Shown here piece by piece: positions 25,616-39,669 of a DNA stretch of 64,000 nucleotides; positions within the stretch are counted from its first letter, which is position 1, and every line of letters begins with the position of its first letter. Source of the DNA: Ecdyonurus torrentis (Eukaryota; Arthropoda; Insecta; Ephemeroptera; Heptageniidae). The stretch is from positions 41,248,693 through 41,312,692 of the forward strand of contig OX439131.1 of assembly GCA_949318235.1 (NCBI GenBank), read 5' to 3'. The translations under genes and the position numbers were made by a program. Under the pieces are notes generated by a model. The model was given only the letters and a program-made list of their open reading frames with translations, made no database searches and was not told where the DNA came from.

Positions 25616-26158
25616 ATGAAACTCATGCAATTCATGAACTTCAAGCTAGCTTAAAGTTTTCTATAAAAAAATACAGAAAAAAGAATACGAAAAAAAAAAA
25701 AAAAAAAAAAAAAGTTTTGTACTTGAACTAGTTTTTCGATGTACATTTAAGTCACACAAAATCTACACTTAATATTTATGTTGTTATGTTTTACAAAACA
25801 CTGTTGTCTAACAATATTTACATAGTTAAACTTTTTCACTTTATTTTAAATTAAAAGTAACAAAAAATAAGACAAATTTCTGAATATTATTAAAAAAACA
25901 AATAATGTTATAATAAGCCATTTAATAGTAAAATATATTTAAGGGAGTTTTTTTTTTTTTTTTTTTTTTTTAAATTCCCATCGTACTCTTATTTTTAATT
26001 TAGAGTTTATAAAAGAGTACAAGAGTGTTTACACATTTTTTTGTTGTTATTTTTAATTTCCTGAAAGTAAAAAAGAGAGAAAGTCAACAAGTAAAAATTA
26101 GTACGTTAATTTTTATTGCTTTCTTTCAAAAACACATTAAAAGCAAAAGAGAGATGAA

Positions 26159-26192
<34 letters not shown>

Positions 26193-26386
26193 ATGGACGA
26201 GTATGTATAGAGATAAATAGTTTTGCGCTTTACATTCTAGCAACGTTTCCTGCTACAAAAGAAAAAAAATGTAAAATACGATTAAAACGAACACAAAGCA
26301 TATTTGTATAAAAGACAAAAAGAGCTGTCTCACTCCCTAGGGGTTTTTATGTGGGAGGAGAAGGGTTGTATATATTTCCCTGGCCT

Positions 26387-26390
<4 letters not shown>

Positions 26391-26435
<45 letters not shown>
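26391..26435. repeat. (CT)n microsatellite
   Basis: About 45 bp of CT repeats. Confidence 0.9.
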
Positions 26436-26438
<3 letters not shown>

Positions 26439-26589
26439 TGTAGTATTGACTCGGGCAAAGAGACGTTGGCTAGCGCTCTTTTTCTTTGTTTTTTTTTGTC
26501 ACCCCAGGAGATGCAGTGGCAGGTGCAATGTTGCTTGACCATATCTCTATTTCAGTTTAGTAGTAGATCTCTGCACTAACATTGGCACC

Positions 26590-26850
26590 ACAAAAACCAA
26601 CTAGCTCCAGGTTACAAAGACCTGTCAAACATGTTAAGTTCAAACTTTATTAGGTCACCCTATTTTGATAAAAATCTTCTCTACATTTGGTCAAATGAAG
26701 TCAGTTTTGATTATACTAATTGACTTGAACTTATGATGTGTATTTTATAAACAATATTTTTTACAAGTTTTCTAAACTTTTGTAAAATTTTGTATATGAT
26801 TGTAGGAGATAGAAATGGATAAACATATTTTGAATTTGAATTTTATTTTG
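26590..26850 (+). mobile_element. Possible non-LTR retrotransposon 3' tail
   Basis: Ends in agatagaaatggataaacatattttgaatttgaattttattttgaatttt, a degenerate TTTGAAT repeat tail such as many arthropod LINEs carry. The upstream body is unrecognised. Confidence 0.3.
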
Positions 26851-29172
26851 AATTTTGAAGTTTATAAAACAGTATTTTGTAATAATATCGTGTACAATAT
26901 TTTGAAATGTTATATAAAACTGTATAAAATACATTAAACAAACCCCAAGGTAAAGAAAGAAATTTATATATTCAAGAGAATTTGAATTTATTGTTAGTTC
27001 ACCACAATAGAATCACAGCAAGTGGTCATTTTTTAGTTTGTTATTTGTAAAGAAAAGCTCTTGGTGACCTCTTAGTATCCCGCAGAGAAACATCATTTTT
27101 GTAGATTACTAATAGACTTGGCACACTGCATATCTGTGTTGTAATCTTTTACCACAAATATCAGGAAATTTCTTTGACAAATTATATTAATATCAAGTAT
27201 AAACTTTGCTAATCTGCACTCTTTAGTACAATTACTCATTTAAAAAAAAAACAAATAAATATTTAATCTACATAATTTAAGCATTTACAAATAATGTTAT
27301 TTCAAGTTTAACATGTGATATAAAAATGTAAGATCACATTTACCCCAAACGTTTTTGCCTTTTTCTTTAATTAAAAAAAATTATTTCATAAGTTTCTTGC
27401 CAAAATATAGAATAATTGACAGATTCTTAGTAACTACAATAAGTCATGCATTTTTTTAAGTGTGTTTCATAGCACATATAACAAAAATCGTTTTCTATTT
27501 CCTTAAGATTAACAAACACATATTTTTTTGCGAGAGATAAGACAAGAAAATTAATAAATCATATCAAAAATAACACATCAGAAACATCTCTAATATTAAA
27601 ACACTCTTTTTCTTCTACTGTTATTATTATCATTCATTATTTACGTATATTTTTTTTACTAGCTTAATGTATTTTAAGTAACGCACTGTATTTTAAATTA
27701 TTTATGTGCAAACTATATAATTTATTAGCATTTAACATTATATCTTTTTATTCATTCAGTATCTGTATCTACAATTCTCGCAATACTACTTCGAGAGGAT
27801 GCAGTGTAATTAACTAAGTAAAGTCAACTGTGATTGGCTTGTAAGTTTATAACACGCTTTCTGATTGGTTTAGCACCCCGGATGCAGCTTTTGGTAGGAA
27901 AGACGTTGTTTTGACATACCATGGTATAATTTTAGAATAACAAATAATGTTTATATTTTTGTTTTAAATTTAATTATAAATAATATAACTAGGTTTTGCT
28001 CAATATAGTAAATTAAATCAGTTACAAATAAAAGGCAGCTTAGATAGTGAAGTGTGATATGAAAATTTGTTGAACATATAGTAATTTACATTGATTATAT
28101 TGATCAAGTCATTGCTTAGATAGGAGTACACAAATTTATACTATTGTATTAATTAGTATTCACTTGATAATGATATATTAATAGGCATACATTTTATATT
28201 TATAATTAATTGATATTTAATATTATTGACATGTTAAATACATATACAACTTTGTAAAATATTTGTTTGGAAATATTCAAATATGTTTCTCAATAAATCA
28301 TTTTATAATTATTTGTCATCAGAGCTGTTTATTATTTTATTAAATTATTTTTTATGTTGCTTCATTATAATATTATTTATAATATTCATAAATTATTAAC
28401 AAACAAAATATAAATTAATTATCTAAGTTTATAAAAAATCATTGATATATTGACACAAGTTTTATTTATATTTTGTTTAAAAAAAATTGTGATTTTTGTT
28501 TTGTTTCTGCATTAACAACAGCAACAAAATAAAAAAGAATAATATTTATGAATAAATATTTTTCAATTCTACATATCACAAAAATACAATGTGTGACAAC
28601 AGTACCCACCCTTCCTATTTTTCTCGTCTTTTTTTTTTTTTTTTTTTTCATACACAAAACAACATTTCGCTCTTTAGCTTTACCGCATAAAGGAATTTGT
28701 TAGCATAAATTTATGGCATCAAGTCTGTTTTTGTCGAGGGTCCATTCGTTTTAAGTAGATCTATTCCACAGTGTGTTTGTTCTTATATATTTTTTATTTC
28801 TACTGACATAAGATAAGCGTTACTATATGTTTTACTATACCCTTTTTTTATTTATTTTATTATTCTCTTTTGTTAATGTATATAGTCCACAGCTTTTGCT
28901 TTGATTTTAATTATATAATTTAATTTTACCCTCAATAAATATATTTTTAAAATAAGTGTTAAGATGTTAAAAGAATAAAATATACGGTTGACTTTTCTTA
29001 ATGAATTATAAGTTGAGTAAAATATTTTTTTAACATCATGGTATAATAAAACATTTTTAAAAAGCAACAAATAAAATATTAAATTAATTTACACTTAAGC
29101 TTCTTGTTTTTCATGGTTAATAAATTTACTTTTTAACGCTCCACAAGAGGGATTAGTTTAATAAAATAATAA

Positions 29173-29282
<110 letters not shown>

Positions 29283-30309
29283 AAAATCTGTTTTTATATT
29301 TTAATTATTTTATGTAAATTTATTGTTTTTGTTTATATTTATATTTTTACGTTTTTTTTTCAAAAAATAATCATTATTGATTTTATGTTATATATTTTAA
29401 AACATTACTTTCCTTTTAATGAATTTATTTTATTAGCCGAAAAGGTAAAAATAAATAATACAAAATATCATGTTTGAATGTACAAACAGAAATTATAGTA
29501 TATAAAAAATAAATTTGATATTTAAATGAGGAAAAATTTGTAATGAATTGATTCATTTCAATTTTTTGATACCTAATATGACATTAAAAAAATAAATATA
29601 ACAATAATAGAAGTGAATATTTTAATATTTTACATTGCAATATTATAAATACTTATTATAATAATAAAATAGATTTTTGCATAAAATTCATACATGATTT
29701 ATTATTTATTTAAAAAAAGTAAAGTTCATCTATAGATTTATGATAAATAAATTAAAATATCTATAAAGTTTTTTTTTAATTGAAATAAAGAATTTAATAG
29801 ATTTTCCGCTTTTTATATACAAATATAACATGGGAGATAAGCAGAAAATTCTGTATTTTCTATTTTCTGGCACAAACTTTACTGAAATTGTCTTGTTTAT
29901 AATATTTTCCATTATTGTTTCTCATTTACACAACAATAATCTAATGCAATTATAAAAATAAATTACTTTGAAAATAGGTCAATTTTCTTCTCGTTTGAGT
30001 TAGCATAACAAGAGAATGTAAAGAGAAGCTATATAATATATTAATATATAATATAAAAAAACAAACAAACAATAAATTGTGACATTGCAATCGTGAACAG
30101 TTAACTCGATAAGTGGTGTGGTGTAGAATGCATTTATTATAAGCTTCAAGTCACTATGTCTAGCTGCATAGAAACCATTGTAAAATTTAATCACTTTAAA
30201 GTGTAATATAGTTATATTATCCTTAGGATAATGTATTTAACTACGCTTATTTAAATTATTCGTTATTAATTTTACATGTAGACTTCATTACTTAGTTTTT
30301 ATTCATTTT

Positions 30310-30433
<124 letters not shown>

Positions 30434-30478
30434 GTGAGATTCATGAGAAATTTGCAGACAATATAATAGTATAATATA

Positions 30479-30754
30479 GTGTCCGTATTTTTCAAACCAC
30501 CGAGGATGGGAACCAAAGTGTTCCTATTTTGCTGAAAAAAATATATGTTGTTCAAAATGATAAAAGTACAAACTGTTTTTAATTTTAGGTCATTTGGGCA
30601 AAAACTATACTTTTGGCGGGACTTAGAGTTTTTGCCCAAATGACCTAAAATTAAAAATAGTTTGTACTTTTACCATTCTGAACAACATATATTTTTTTCA
30701 GCAAAATCGAAACACTTTGGTTCCCATCCTCGGTGGTTTGAAAAATACGGACAC
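30479..30754. mobile_element. Near-perfect 276 bp hairpin MITE
   Basis: The left arm (30479-30607) starts GTGTCCGTATTTTTCAAACC. It is repeated as a reverse complement in 30627-30754 with about five or six mismatches over some 128 bp, leaving a loop of about 20 bp. Flanks ATAATATA and ATAGTATA differ at one base and could be an 8 bp target duplication. Transcribed within dpr intron A, it would fold into a long double-stranded stem. Confidence 0.75.
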
Positions 30755-33242
30755 ATAGTATATTTAATTAACTTACATTCATCGTAATATATTATTATAG
30801 CGTAGTTTTATGAATAGTAAAAATAAATTTAAAAAAAAAACAAAAACAACAATAATAAAAAATCTTTATCTTGACGGATTTTGTATTTGTTGTTGTATAA
30901 TATAATTATATTGGTTTTATAAACTTAAATAACAACAGTTACTAAATATTGGAGAATTCTTAAAAACTAGATATTATTTTGTTGCAATGTAAATTTGATA
31001 AACATATACAATAATTTCAGGAACAGTAAAATTTAATTATTTCATGCAGAAAGAAGAATGGAAGTAGAAAGTTTATAACACCGTTACACACAAACATGCA
31101 CACACATACACGCACATACACACACACTAAAGATATTTTAATAAGTTGTCAGTTTTGAAAATCTTCCAAATATTTATAAGTACGTAATTGAAAACAGTGC
31201 AACACACATTGAAGTTTAGAGACAAAACGTAATTAAGAACTGCTGGTGTTTGTCTTGTGTTCCACACGACAGCAACGCAGTTGAGAACTGGTGGTTACAA
31301 ACACCCGTCTTGACATTTTGAGACGACAAAAGCCAGACCACATTGCACTTACCATGATGCTTCAAAATACGTATATAATATATATAGCTAGCATCATAAT
31401 ATATAAAATTATTTCTCTAAACATTGTAAGCTTTTGAAACTTTCTCCTTTTAATATTTACATAATTATCAAATATACTTGGAACTAACATATTTTTAAAA
31501 TAATTCATTAACTTTTCATACTTCATTGTGTTACATATAGTACGGAAAACGAAAATGTCATATTCTGCTATACAACCAAGTTATGTGATTTTAAAACATG
31601 CCATTTTGTTGTCAAGCGTCTATTGCATTAAATTTCGCTTTTTATCCAGAAACAAAAAATGTGATCTTCACAAAAATCATGTTAGCATACTGTACATAAG
31701 CCGTAAATTATATAAATCATACTATTATATATATATATGTATTCTAAAGGAGAGTACATTTATAATTTATCTTATAGTAAGTTAGTATATCAATGTATTC
31801 TTAATTTGGCTGGATTTGCATACTATTTTGTAGTTCTAAATTAATGGTATAAACTATGTTTGTACAAGACATTGTGTAAGCTATGCCAAATAATTGTATA
31901 TTTCATTTCATTTTGTATCAAAAATAAATTTACTGTATGTAGAGCATAGTTGACTCAACTTTAAAAAAAAGAAAGTATTAATGATATTAATAAACTTAAA
32001 GAAAGAAGGATTTTTTTTTTAAATAATGATTTAATTTAAATATAAAATACTAAATATTTTGAAAATAACAGATGTTACTATACTTATCATTTTTTAACTA
32101 TTGCTTAAACTCTCTAATAATGAGAATAAAACGAGAAAATAGTAATTTGCTATTGTATAGCATTATAGAATAATGAAGTATTATTTAATATAGAGTATCG
32201 TTCATTTCTACAATATAAGTAATTAAGATAATTTATAAACTTATATTACAGTAAGTTGAATGTCCCGTAAATCAAATTTAAAAATACATTAGACAAGCTA
32301 TAATTTGATATGATATAGTTTCTTAAAGACACATATAAAATATAATTAGTAAAACTTGATTAATTTTCTAAAGTAACATGCAATGTAATAACTAAATAAT
32401 GTATACTTTTAATTACACTATTAAGAGTATAGTAATTGAATATAAAAATAAGATTGGTATCTTATTTTACATTATGAGCTATTTTCTAAAAAAAATAACG
32501 TCAAAAGTATTATAGCAAAAGTTATATCTCTTTATAGAGTGTTTCAAATAAAGTTCATCATGAGTACGGTAAAAGTTCTATCTGCTGACTTCTATTTAGC
32601 AGGAACACTTCCGGCTTTCAAGATATCATGAGATGAAACTTTTGACGAGGCACAAACATCTGTATAAAATATAATTGTGTGCACTTAAATAATTACGCAA
32701 CCTTTTTTTTTTTTTTAATAGAGTTAAAAAAAGTGTTTGTAATTGAGTCTTGTTTTTTTACTTTGTTACCATTAGTGCCCTCTTTACTTTTATAAGTTTT
32801 ATATTTTGTTTTGTCAAGTACTATTTAAATATATGTTTGTTTGATTTTTATAAATGTTATTTTATCGAATAAAATTTGATTCTGAGAATAAAATCAAAGT
32901 TAACATTGATATTTAAAATACTCTAGTTTCTTGCAGAGTCAACTCTTAAGCTTTCTCAGCATTTATTTTGAGTACTGACATAGTATGATAATACTGAAGT
33001 TACATATATATACACATATATACATTTAAAATTCAGAATTCCTTCATCATGCAACAAAAAGTTTTTTTTTTTTTTTTGTAAATCCTTTGAAATGAAATAT
33101 TCTTGACGTTTTATACATTCATGAGTAAAAAATATTCTATATACCCTTACATATGTAATGTATGGAATTTTATCTTTTACATATTGCAAAAAGTAATGTC
33201 ATTTATGTTATTCAGAAGTAACATGGAGATGTTTATATACAG

Positions 33243-33342
<100 letters not shown>

Positions 33343-33656
33343 CAAGAAATTATTTTATTGTTAACAGTTGTTAACAGTCAGTACAGTATGTAGGTACTAA
33401 TGAGAAGCAATCCTAAGCACAATAAAACGAAAATAATATTATAGAATTCCATAGTCAGAAAGCAAAGAAAAAAAAAACAGAATCATTAAGAATGCAGAAA
33501 ATTCATTATTTAATGGTAAAAAATTACCTTGTTGAACTTTTAAATTTAAAAAATAGATCTCTCTCTCTCGCTCTTTCTCTCTCTCTCTAAAAAAAAACTT
33601 ACCTTTTTTTACAATGTTAGGAATTTATTAGCTTTTATGTGTACAGTAGCAAAATA

Positions 33657-33657
<1 letters not shown>

Positions 33658-33689
<32 letters not shown>
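33658..33689. repeat. (CT)n microsatellite
   Basis: About 30 bp of CT. A second, interrupted CT tract lies 70 bp upstream. Confidence 0.9.
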
Positions 33690-33691
<2 letters not shown>

Positions 33692-34638
33692 GTTTGCCAA
33701 ACACTCTGCAGAGAACACAAATATCGTGTAATTTAATTTAAAATATTTTTCGTTCTCTAACACTGTTCTTTTTTAGTCGACACGTTTTCGTTGATTTTCA
33801 CATTCAGTTTATCGATACGCTTGAAAATTATAAAATGTCAAAGTTTTCATTTTTTTAATTTTTTTTATACATATTCTATAAAGTTAGCAGATTTTTTTTC
33901 CACGTAATATAAAGAGAATGTTTTGGATAATCCTTCTACACTACATCGTGTACTAGCATTAATTTTTACTAAAAGTTGTTGCTGGAATAATTTATGATTA
34001 AGCCTTTTCTTGATTGAAATTTAAAATTTAAAAATATTTTTAAGGGATTTTATTTAAAACATTGACCTAAAATTTGTTACCAACATGAATTTGTAAGCAG
34101 GTTGATTTTGTTGATGCATAGTAATTAACAAGTACTATTGTGTGATGAACTAGCAAAACGAGCTGTCGTATTTCTCTCTCTCTCACTTTCTCTACATAAA
34201 TTGTATTTTCTGCATTAATTTTATCTTGAATGGCTATTTATATACATATCTATAAGATAGAAATATTTTTCTTCTATATAACAGCAAACAGAATCAAGTA
34301 TTGTAGGCATCAATAGTTTGTTCGGTAAAGTATAGTGAATCTCGTTAATAGCGATTGGCTGACCAACAAAATAAGACACATTTATTGGTTGATCTTGTTT
34401 TTTGAGCCTATAAAAGTAAGTCGCATGTTGAGAATGGAACTTTAATTTTGAAAATTTTCGATTATCAAGTTCAAAGTTCTAAAAGAAGAAATAACAATGA
34501 TCCACCATAATATAAACGTAGTAAACAGGTAATGACGTCATGATCAGATGTTTGTAACAAAGGAAAAATTTCGAAGCTGGCTCAAGAGTTGTATGGAGTT
34601 TAGAATGAACTAATATTTCATATAAAATATCTAACTTT

Positions 34639-34983
34639 TTAACTCACGTCAACATGAAAACATAAGCATTTATATCACAAAGCTCTTGATGGGACTTACA
34701 TAAATAACATTAATTGGTCTCAAAATCTCGTAACGCCGTTGCAGTAATTAAAAAATTTTGATCTATGCAAACTGCACAACAATTTCATGCTAATTTTTGC
34801 CTGTTTTTGGCGTCATAAACAGAAATATTCACGAAAATTGCATACTTTACAGTTTTTTCAAGCTCTCTTGTGGGTCCACATTTACATTCTGGTAAAAATT
34901 ATCATCAGTTTCGTAAATCCCATTTTGTGTTTAATGATTAAAAAGAACAAGAACATATTGTTTCATGTTTTCTATGCCTTTAA
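34639..34983 (+). mobile_element. TTAA-bounded MITE, copy 3, next to a dpr exon
   Basis: Right end TTTTCTATGCCTTTAA is clear; the left end is degenerate (starts near TTAACTCACG). Internal landmarks match the family, with the CRE-like core changed to TGGCGTCA. It ends 42 bp before the exon at 35026. Confidence 0.7.
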
Positions 34984-35025
34984 TAAATATGTGATTATAA
35001 TATGTCAATATATTTATTGTTACAG

Positions 35026-35236
35026 GTATCTTGGGTTCGACACCGAGACATTCACTTATTGACTGTTGGACGTTACACGTATACAAGTGACCAAAGGTTT
35101 CAGTCTATTCATTCTCCACATATGGAAGACTGGATGTTACAAGTTCGTTATCCACAGAGACGTGACTCTGGCATGTACGAATGTCAGGTCAGCACCACTC
35201 CTCCTATTGGACACTCAATGTACCTCAGTGTAGTAG
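35026..35236 (+). CDS. dpr: dpr exon: second half of Ig domain 1
   Basis: Follows a ttacag acceptor and ends before gtgagt at 35237. It starts on a codon boundary and ends after the first base of a codon. It encodes 70 residues opening with VSWVRHRDIHLLTV, which contains the core tryptophan of Ig1, then GRYTYTSDQRF, EDWMLQV and DSGMYECQVSTTPPIGHS. The F-strand cysteine (residue 122) pairs with Cys61 of the previous exon. The WVRHRD, GRYTYTSDQRF and DSG-YEC strings are diagnostic of Dpr Ig1, the domain that contacts DIP partners across the synapse in Drosophila. The TTPPIGHS loop recalls dpr8 most closely, but this is from memory and the exact paralogue is unsure. The reading frame runs through the junction with no stop. 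Confidence 0.95.
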
Positions 35237-35427
35237 GTGAGTCATAATCAAATTTTCAGTAATAACCCCAATTTACACACAAAAGACCAAATTTTCTTTC
35301 AAAACTATTTTCTATATATATATCTACTTTTTATATGGTGTTTCTTCCTTTTCTACAATTACCTTCATCTTTTAGCTCGTAGTAACAACGTGCATAACAA
35401 ATAATAAAATACTCTTTTTACCTTTTG

Positions 35428-35543
<116 letters not shown>

Positions 35544-36442
35544 TACCTTTTGTTTACACATAAAGGTAAATTCAATAAAATGATATTGTTAAAAAAAATT
35601 CAATACACAGACTATCTATAGACGTATAAAAAATATATAACTTTTTTTCTAAGTGTAATAAAAAGTATAAAATATTGACATATACCATTTTGCCAATGTT
35701 GCAAAAAGAAAAAAAGTTTATATTAAAATAATAAAATAAATTCTGTAATCAATATGTATTATAGTTTGTATTAAAATATATGTTTAATGTAATATATAAA
35801 CGTTTAGTAAAACATATTTGTCATTATATAAATCACAAAGTCTATTTTGTAACCATATTAATTCAGAAACCTTACATTCATCAAAAACAAAACGAATACA
35901 ATAATTTGTATAATATTTTATAATACATAATAATATGAAAAAAGAGACTTCAAAAGAAGCTCTTTAGCTTTTCAAAAAACTTTTATATTATATAATTTTC
36001 TTGAATACACTGACTCCATCCATAGTTTTTTATTTCATGTATCAGCTCATAAGGTTTTGTGACTTTATATGAATTTACAAAGTGGGTTTAATTTAATACT
36101 TATACAAAGAAAATAATACGAAGAAGAAAAAAAAAGTTAGACCTTGAATAAGTTTGCTCATTACCATGATATCACTTTTTGCTTTTACTTTTTACGTAAT
36201 GTTATTTATAACAGGCTGACAATATTTTATATAAAAGTATAAGTATGTGTATAAACATTCAACTCAAAAGCTTACAACCATTTATATAATGAATGCTAAA
36301 TTTTTATATATTAACATAAAATTACTGTAATTTTATGTTAATATTTTTTCTTTTATTATAAAAGTAATTTTTGATTATTTATTTTTAGTACTGCGTATCT
36401 CAAGGAATCCGAGGGTATTACATTATTTACATAAACCACTCT

Positions 36443-36804
36443 GAACAGTAACTTTTATTAAAAAGGGACACCAAGGATTTTACGTATTTTTGGCGCAACA
36501 ATAAAAGTTGATGCATATCAATAAGAGAGATGCTCATTGCTGCACTTCTCCGCCTTTTACTTGACTTCTATCAAAGCACACCAAAATGTGCTTGCCATTT
36601 CATTGTTCTTCTCTCGTTTGCATGATTACTCATCACCTTAGTCGACTTGCTTCCTGTCTTGACCAATTCGATCATCACAATATGATAGAAGTCAAGTAAA
36701 AGATGGAGAAGTGTAGCAGTGAACACCTCTCTTATTATTGTGCATCAAATCGTATTGGTGCGGTAAAAATACTTTGTGTCCCATTTTTAATAAAAGTTGC
36801 TGTA
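36443..36804. mobile_element. Foldback MITE, about 360 bp
   Basis: The left arm (gaacagtaacttttattaaaaagggacac...ttttacttgacttctatca) is mirrored at 36680-36804 (tgatagaagtcaagtaaaag...gtgtcccatttttaataaaagttgctgt). The arms are about 130 bp with scattered mismatches and the loop is about 105 bp. No coding capacity. Confidence 0.7.
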
Positions 36805-37287
36805 CATCAACATTTTTTTTTACTTCATTAAATATAATTGTTTGCATTACAAATAGTATTTAAGCAAATAACTTATTATATAATGTTCATCATACTTTGT
36901 AAAAATAATCTACACATTACTGTACACTATATAAAATTATACTTCGTCTAAACAAAATAATAAAGGGACAAATGTATTCTTTATACAGTATATTTTTGAT
37001 GTTAAAAGTGATATAGAAAAGTGAAATTTCAACTTTAGTAAACAAATTTTTGGTAAAGCATTTAAGCGATCCAAGCAAGTACAAAATGAGACTGTGAAAC
37101 GAGAGAACGTAATATATTTTTATACATTGCGTTGTTAACGTGTTAGTAATGCAAGCCTGTGGTTCTATGTATTTGCCTCTAGACAATTTTCAGGATATAA
37201 ATATATATACATATTATACAGTACACTATATGAACACACCACTGCCGAGACTATTCTTTTTACTTATTCAACATTCACTTAGAATTA

Positions 37288-37289
<2 letters not shown>

Positions 37290-37331
<42 letters not shown>
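37290..37331. repeat. Poly-A tract, 42 bp
   Basis: The longest homopolymer in the window apart from that near 55.0 kb. Confidence 0.95.
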
Positions 37332-37335
<4 letters not shown>

Positions 37336-39232
37336 GACTTTTAATACCTTGTCAATCCATAATATGCTTGCTAAAAATATCCCTAAGGCATACTTTTTAT
37401 TATTATTACTAAAATTTAATATGTTGTCGACGTTTCTTTATTTTAAAATGACTTTAGAGCCTAGAGGTTATTATTTTTTTATACTTCTTCTTTTCTTTTA
37501 TTTGTTAACTCAAATTACTTATACTAATTGACTTTAAGGGATAATATAGTAATTGAGCTTGAATGCTTATTTTGAAAAAATGTGTGGTAAATTATTTTAT
37601 TCAAAAGATAAATTTACAGTGCTGCTTGCAAAACTTTTACAACCTAAAGGTATAATGTAAAATAGAAAACTTATTTTGTATAATGACATTATGTTTTATA
37701 TTATTACAAGTCTTTTTTCTTTAGTATTTTCAGGGAGTAGGTGACTGACTTTTATCTTGCAAACTAGACGGTTGTTAATTACAATATTAACAAAAAGTAA
37801 AGACGAAATGTTACTTAAAAGTTTAGCTACGTCAAACATGTGAAAACACGATCAAATGTTTTAGTTATTCTAAACATTACATCATGCACATGTGGCAATT
37901 CAAATTTTAGCGGCAAGTTTTGGTCAAAGTAGAAACTTTTTTAAAATTAAATATAATATTGTTTAACAAAAAAATATATTTTAAATATACTTTATTTTAT
38001 TTGAAAATTATAGTGTTTGTTTTGCTAGAAATAAATAATGTACAAAGAATTATTGTGAAAATATAATTCCTCGTTTAATGATTTCCGATCCAAGTCGTTC
38101 ACCTTCTACGTTAAAAGCAAATTTACACTGTGAAATAAAATTATATGCTCCCATATATTTTTTTTACATGAACAAATAATAAATTATTACAACAATATTA
38201 TTTTGTGAACTAGCCCTTAGCAATATATTTCATCAGATCTGTGTTTTTTTTTCTATGTAATTTTGTAAAGTTTTTTTCTTTTTAATTGAACCAAAATATA
38301 TAAAGTGATTTAAATAATTAATAAAAAAATATATTTTTTCTCTTTAAAAAATTATATAAAACACGCATTTCTTTTTATGTAATTGAAAAATGTTCTTAAG
38401 AAAAGTTTTTTTAAAAAAAACTTGAAAACTTAGAAAAGCTTAATTTAATACAAGGATTAAAAACGTCGAAGCTTGTAAGGTTTTAAAGATAATATAAAAA
38501 AAAAACTTTCTGTATAACACTCAGCAAATTTGCCTCTTTCTTACGTCATGAAAAACACGTTATCGTCATTAAATTGTAATCTGGTTTGTCGATCAACAAC
38601 TTGGAAAGGTTCTTGCCAAAAAGCATTGCACACAAATTGATTTTAAGAATTGAATGAACGAAAAAAAAAAGTGTCAAATTAAGTTAGACATGAAAAGAAA
38701 AAATATATATTAGATTCGTGTTACAAAACCTTCTCTGAGAACAAAAGAATTAAAACTACATTGAAATAAATTGCAACAAAATATTTATTACAACAAATGT
38801 TTTTGTACTCTACAGACATATGTATGGTTCTATTTTAATAATATGTAATCAAGCATTAGAATTTATTCTTTTATTTATAACAAAAAAAAGTATATTATTT
38901 ATTGTTGAATAATTCCTTAAGTATAATATCATGTTCCATTGTTATGTGATAAATAATAGATTTCATACGTTCTGTAAACAAAAGATTTAAAATAATAGAA
39001 CAAAAATAGTTTTTATTGTGTTTAACCAATAACTTTAGCAAATTCAGTACTGTACTACTAAAAGTTAGCTCAATGCAACTGCTAATAAACGTATTACAAA
39101 ATACTAAATGAAGAAGAAGCAAAATAAAAAAGTCCTATTTTCAGAAATAATTTAACTTTTATATACAATTTTAATAATTTTGTAAAGAACTTGCATTATA
39201 TTTTTGTTCTCACATTATAACATGCTTATGTA

Positions 39233-39580
39233 TTAAAGCCATAGACCACATAAAAAAACATGTGCTTTTTAATAAATAAACAAGAAATGGGATGTTCAAA
39301 ATTAATGACAATTTTTACCAGAATGTTAATGTAGCCCCACGAGAGAGCGTGAAAATACTGTAAAGTATGCAATTTGCGTGACTATTCATGTTTCTGACGT
39401 CAGAAACATGCAAAACATAGTAAAAAAAAAAATGTTGTGCGGGTTGCATAAATCAAAATTTTGTGATCGCTGCTACGGAACTGCAGTTGGGCTTTGAGAC
39501 AAACCAAAGTTATTTATGTAAGTCCCATCAAGTGCTTTGTGATATAAATGCTTGTGTTTTCTTCTCGTCTATTCCTTTAA
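39233..39580 (-). mobile_element. TTAA-bounded MITE, copy 4, inverted
   Basis: Reverse-complement copy: starts TTAAAGCCATAGACCACAT and ends CTCGTCTATTCCTTTAA. Contains the reversed landmarks and TGACGTCA at 39395. A poly-A insertion interrupts it near 39421. Confidence 0.75.
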
Positions 39581-39632
39581 GTATTAGTATTTTAACATTG
39601 CAAAATAGGCCCAAAATAAATTATAATACTAT

Positions 39633-39637
<5 letters not shown>

Positions 39638-39669
<32 letters not shown>
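39638..39669. repeat. Poly-A tract
   Basis: About 31 A residues, 57 bp beyond MITE copy 4. Confidence 0.9.

Noticed and set aside
32535..32660. Stretch with GTGTTTCAAATAAAGTTCATC considered as a transposon end
   Set aside because: No partner end or second copy was found in the window.
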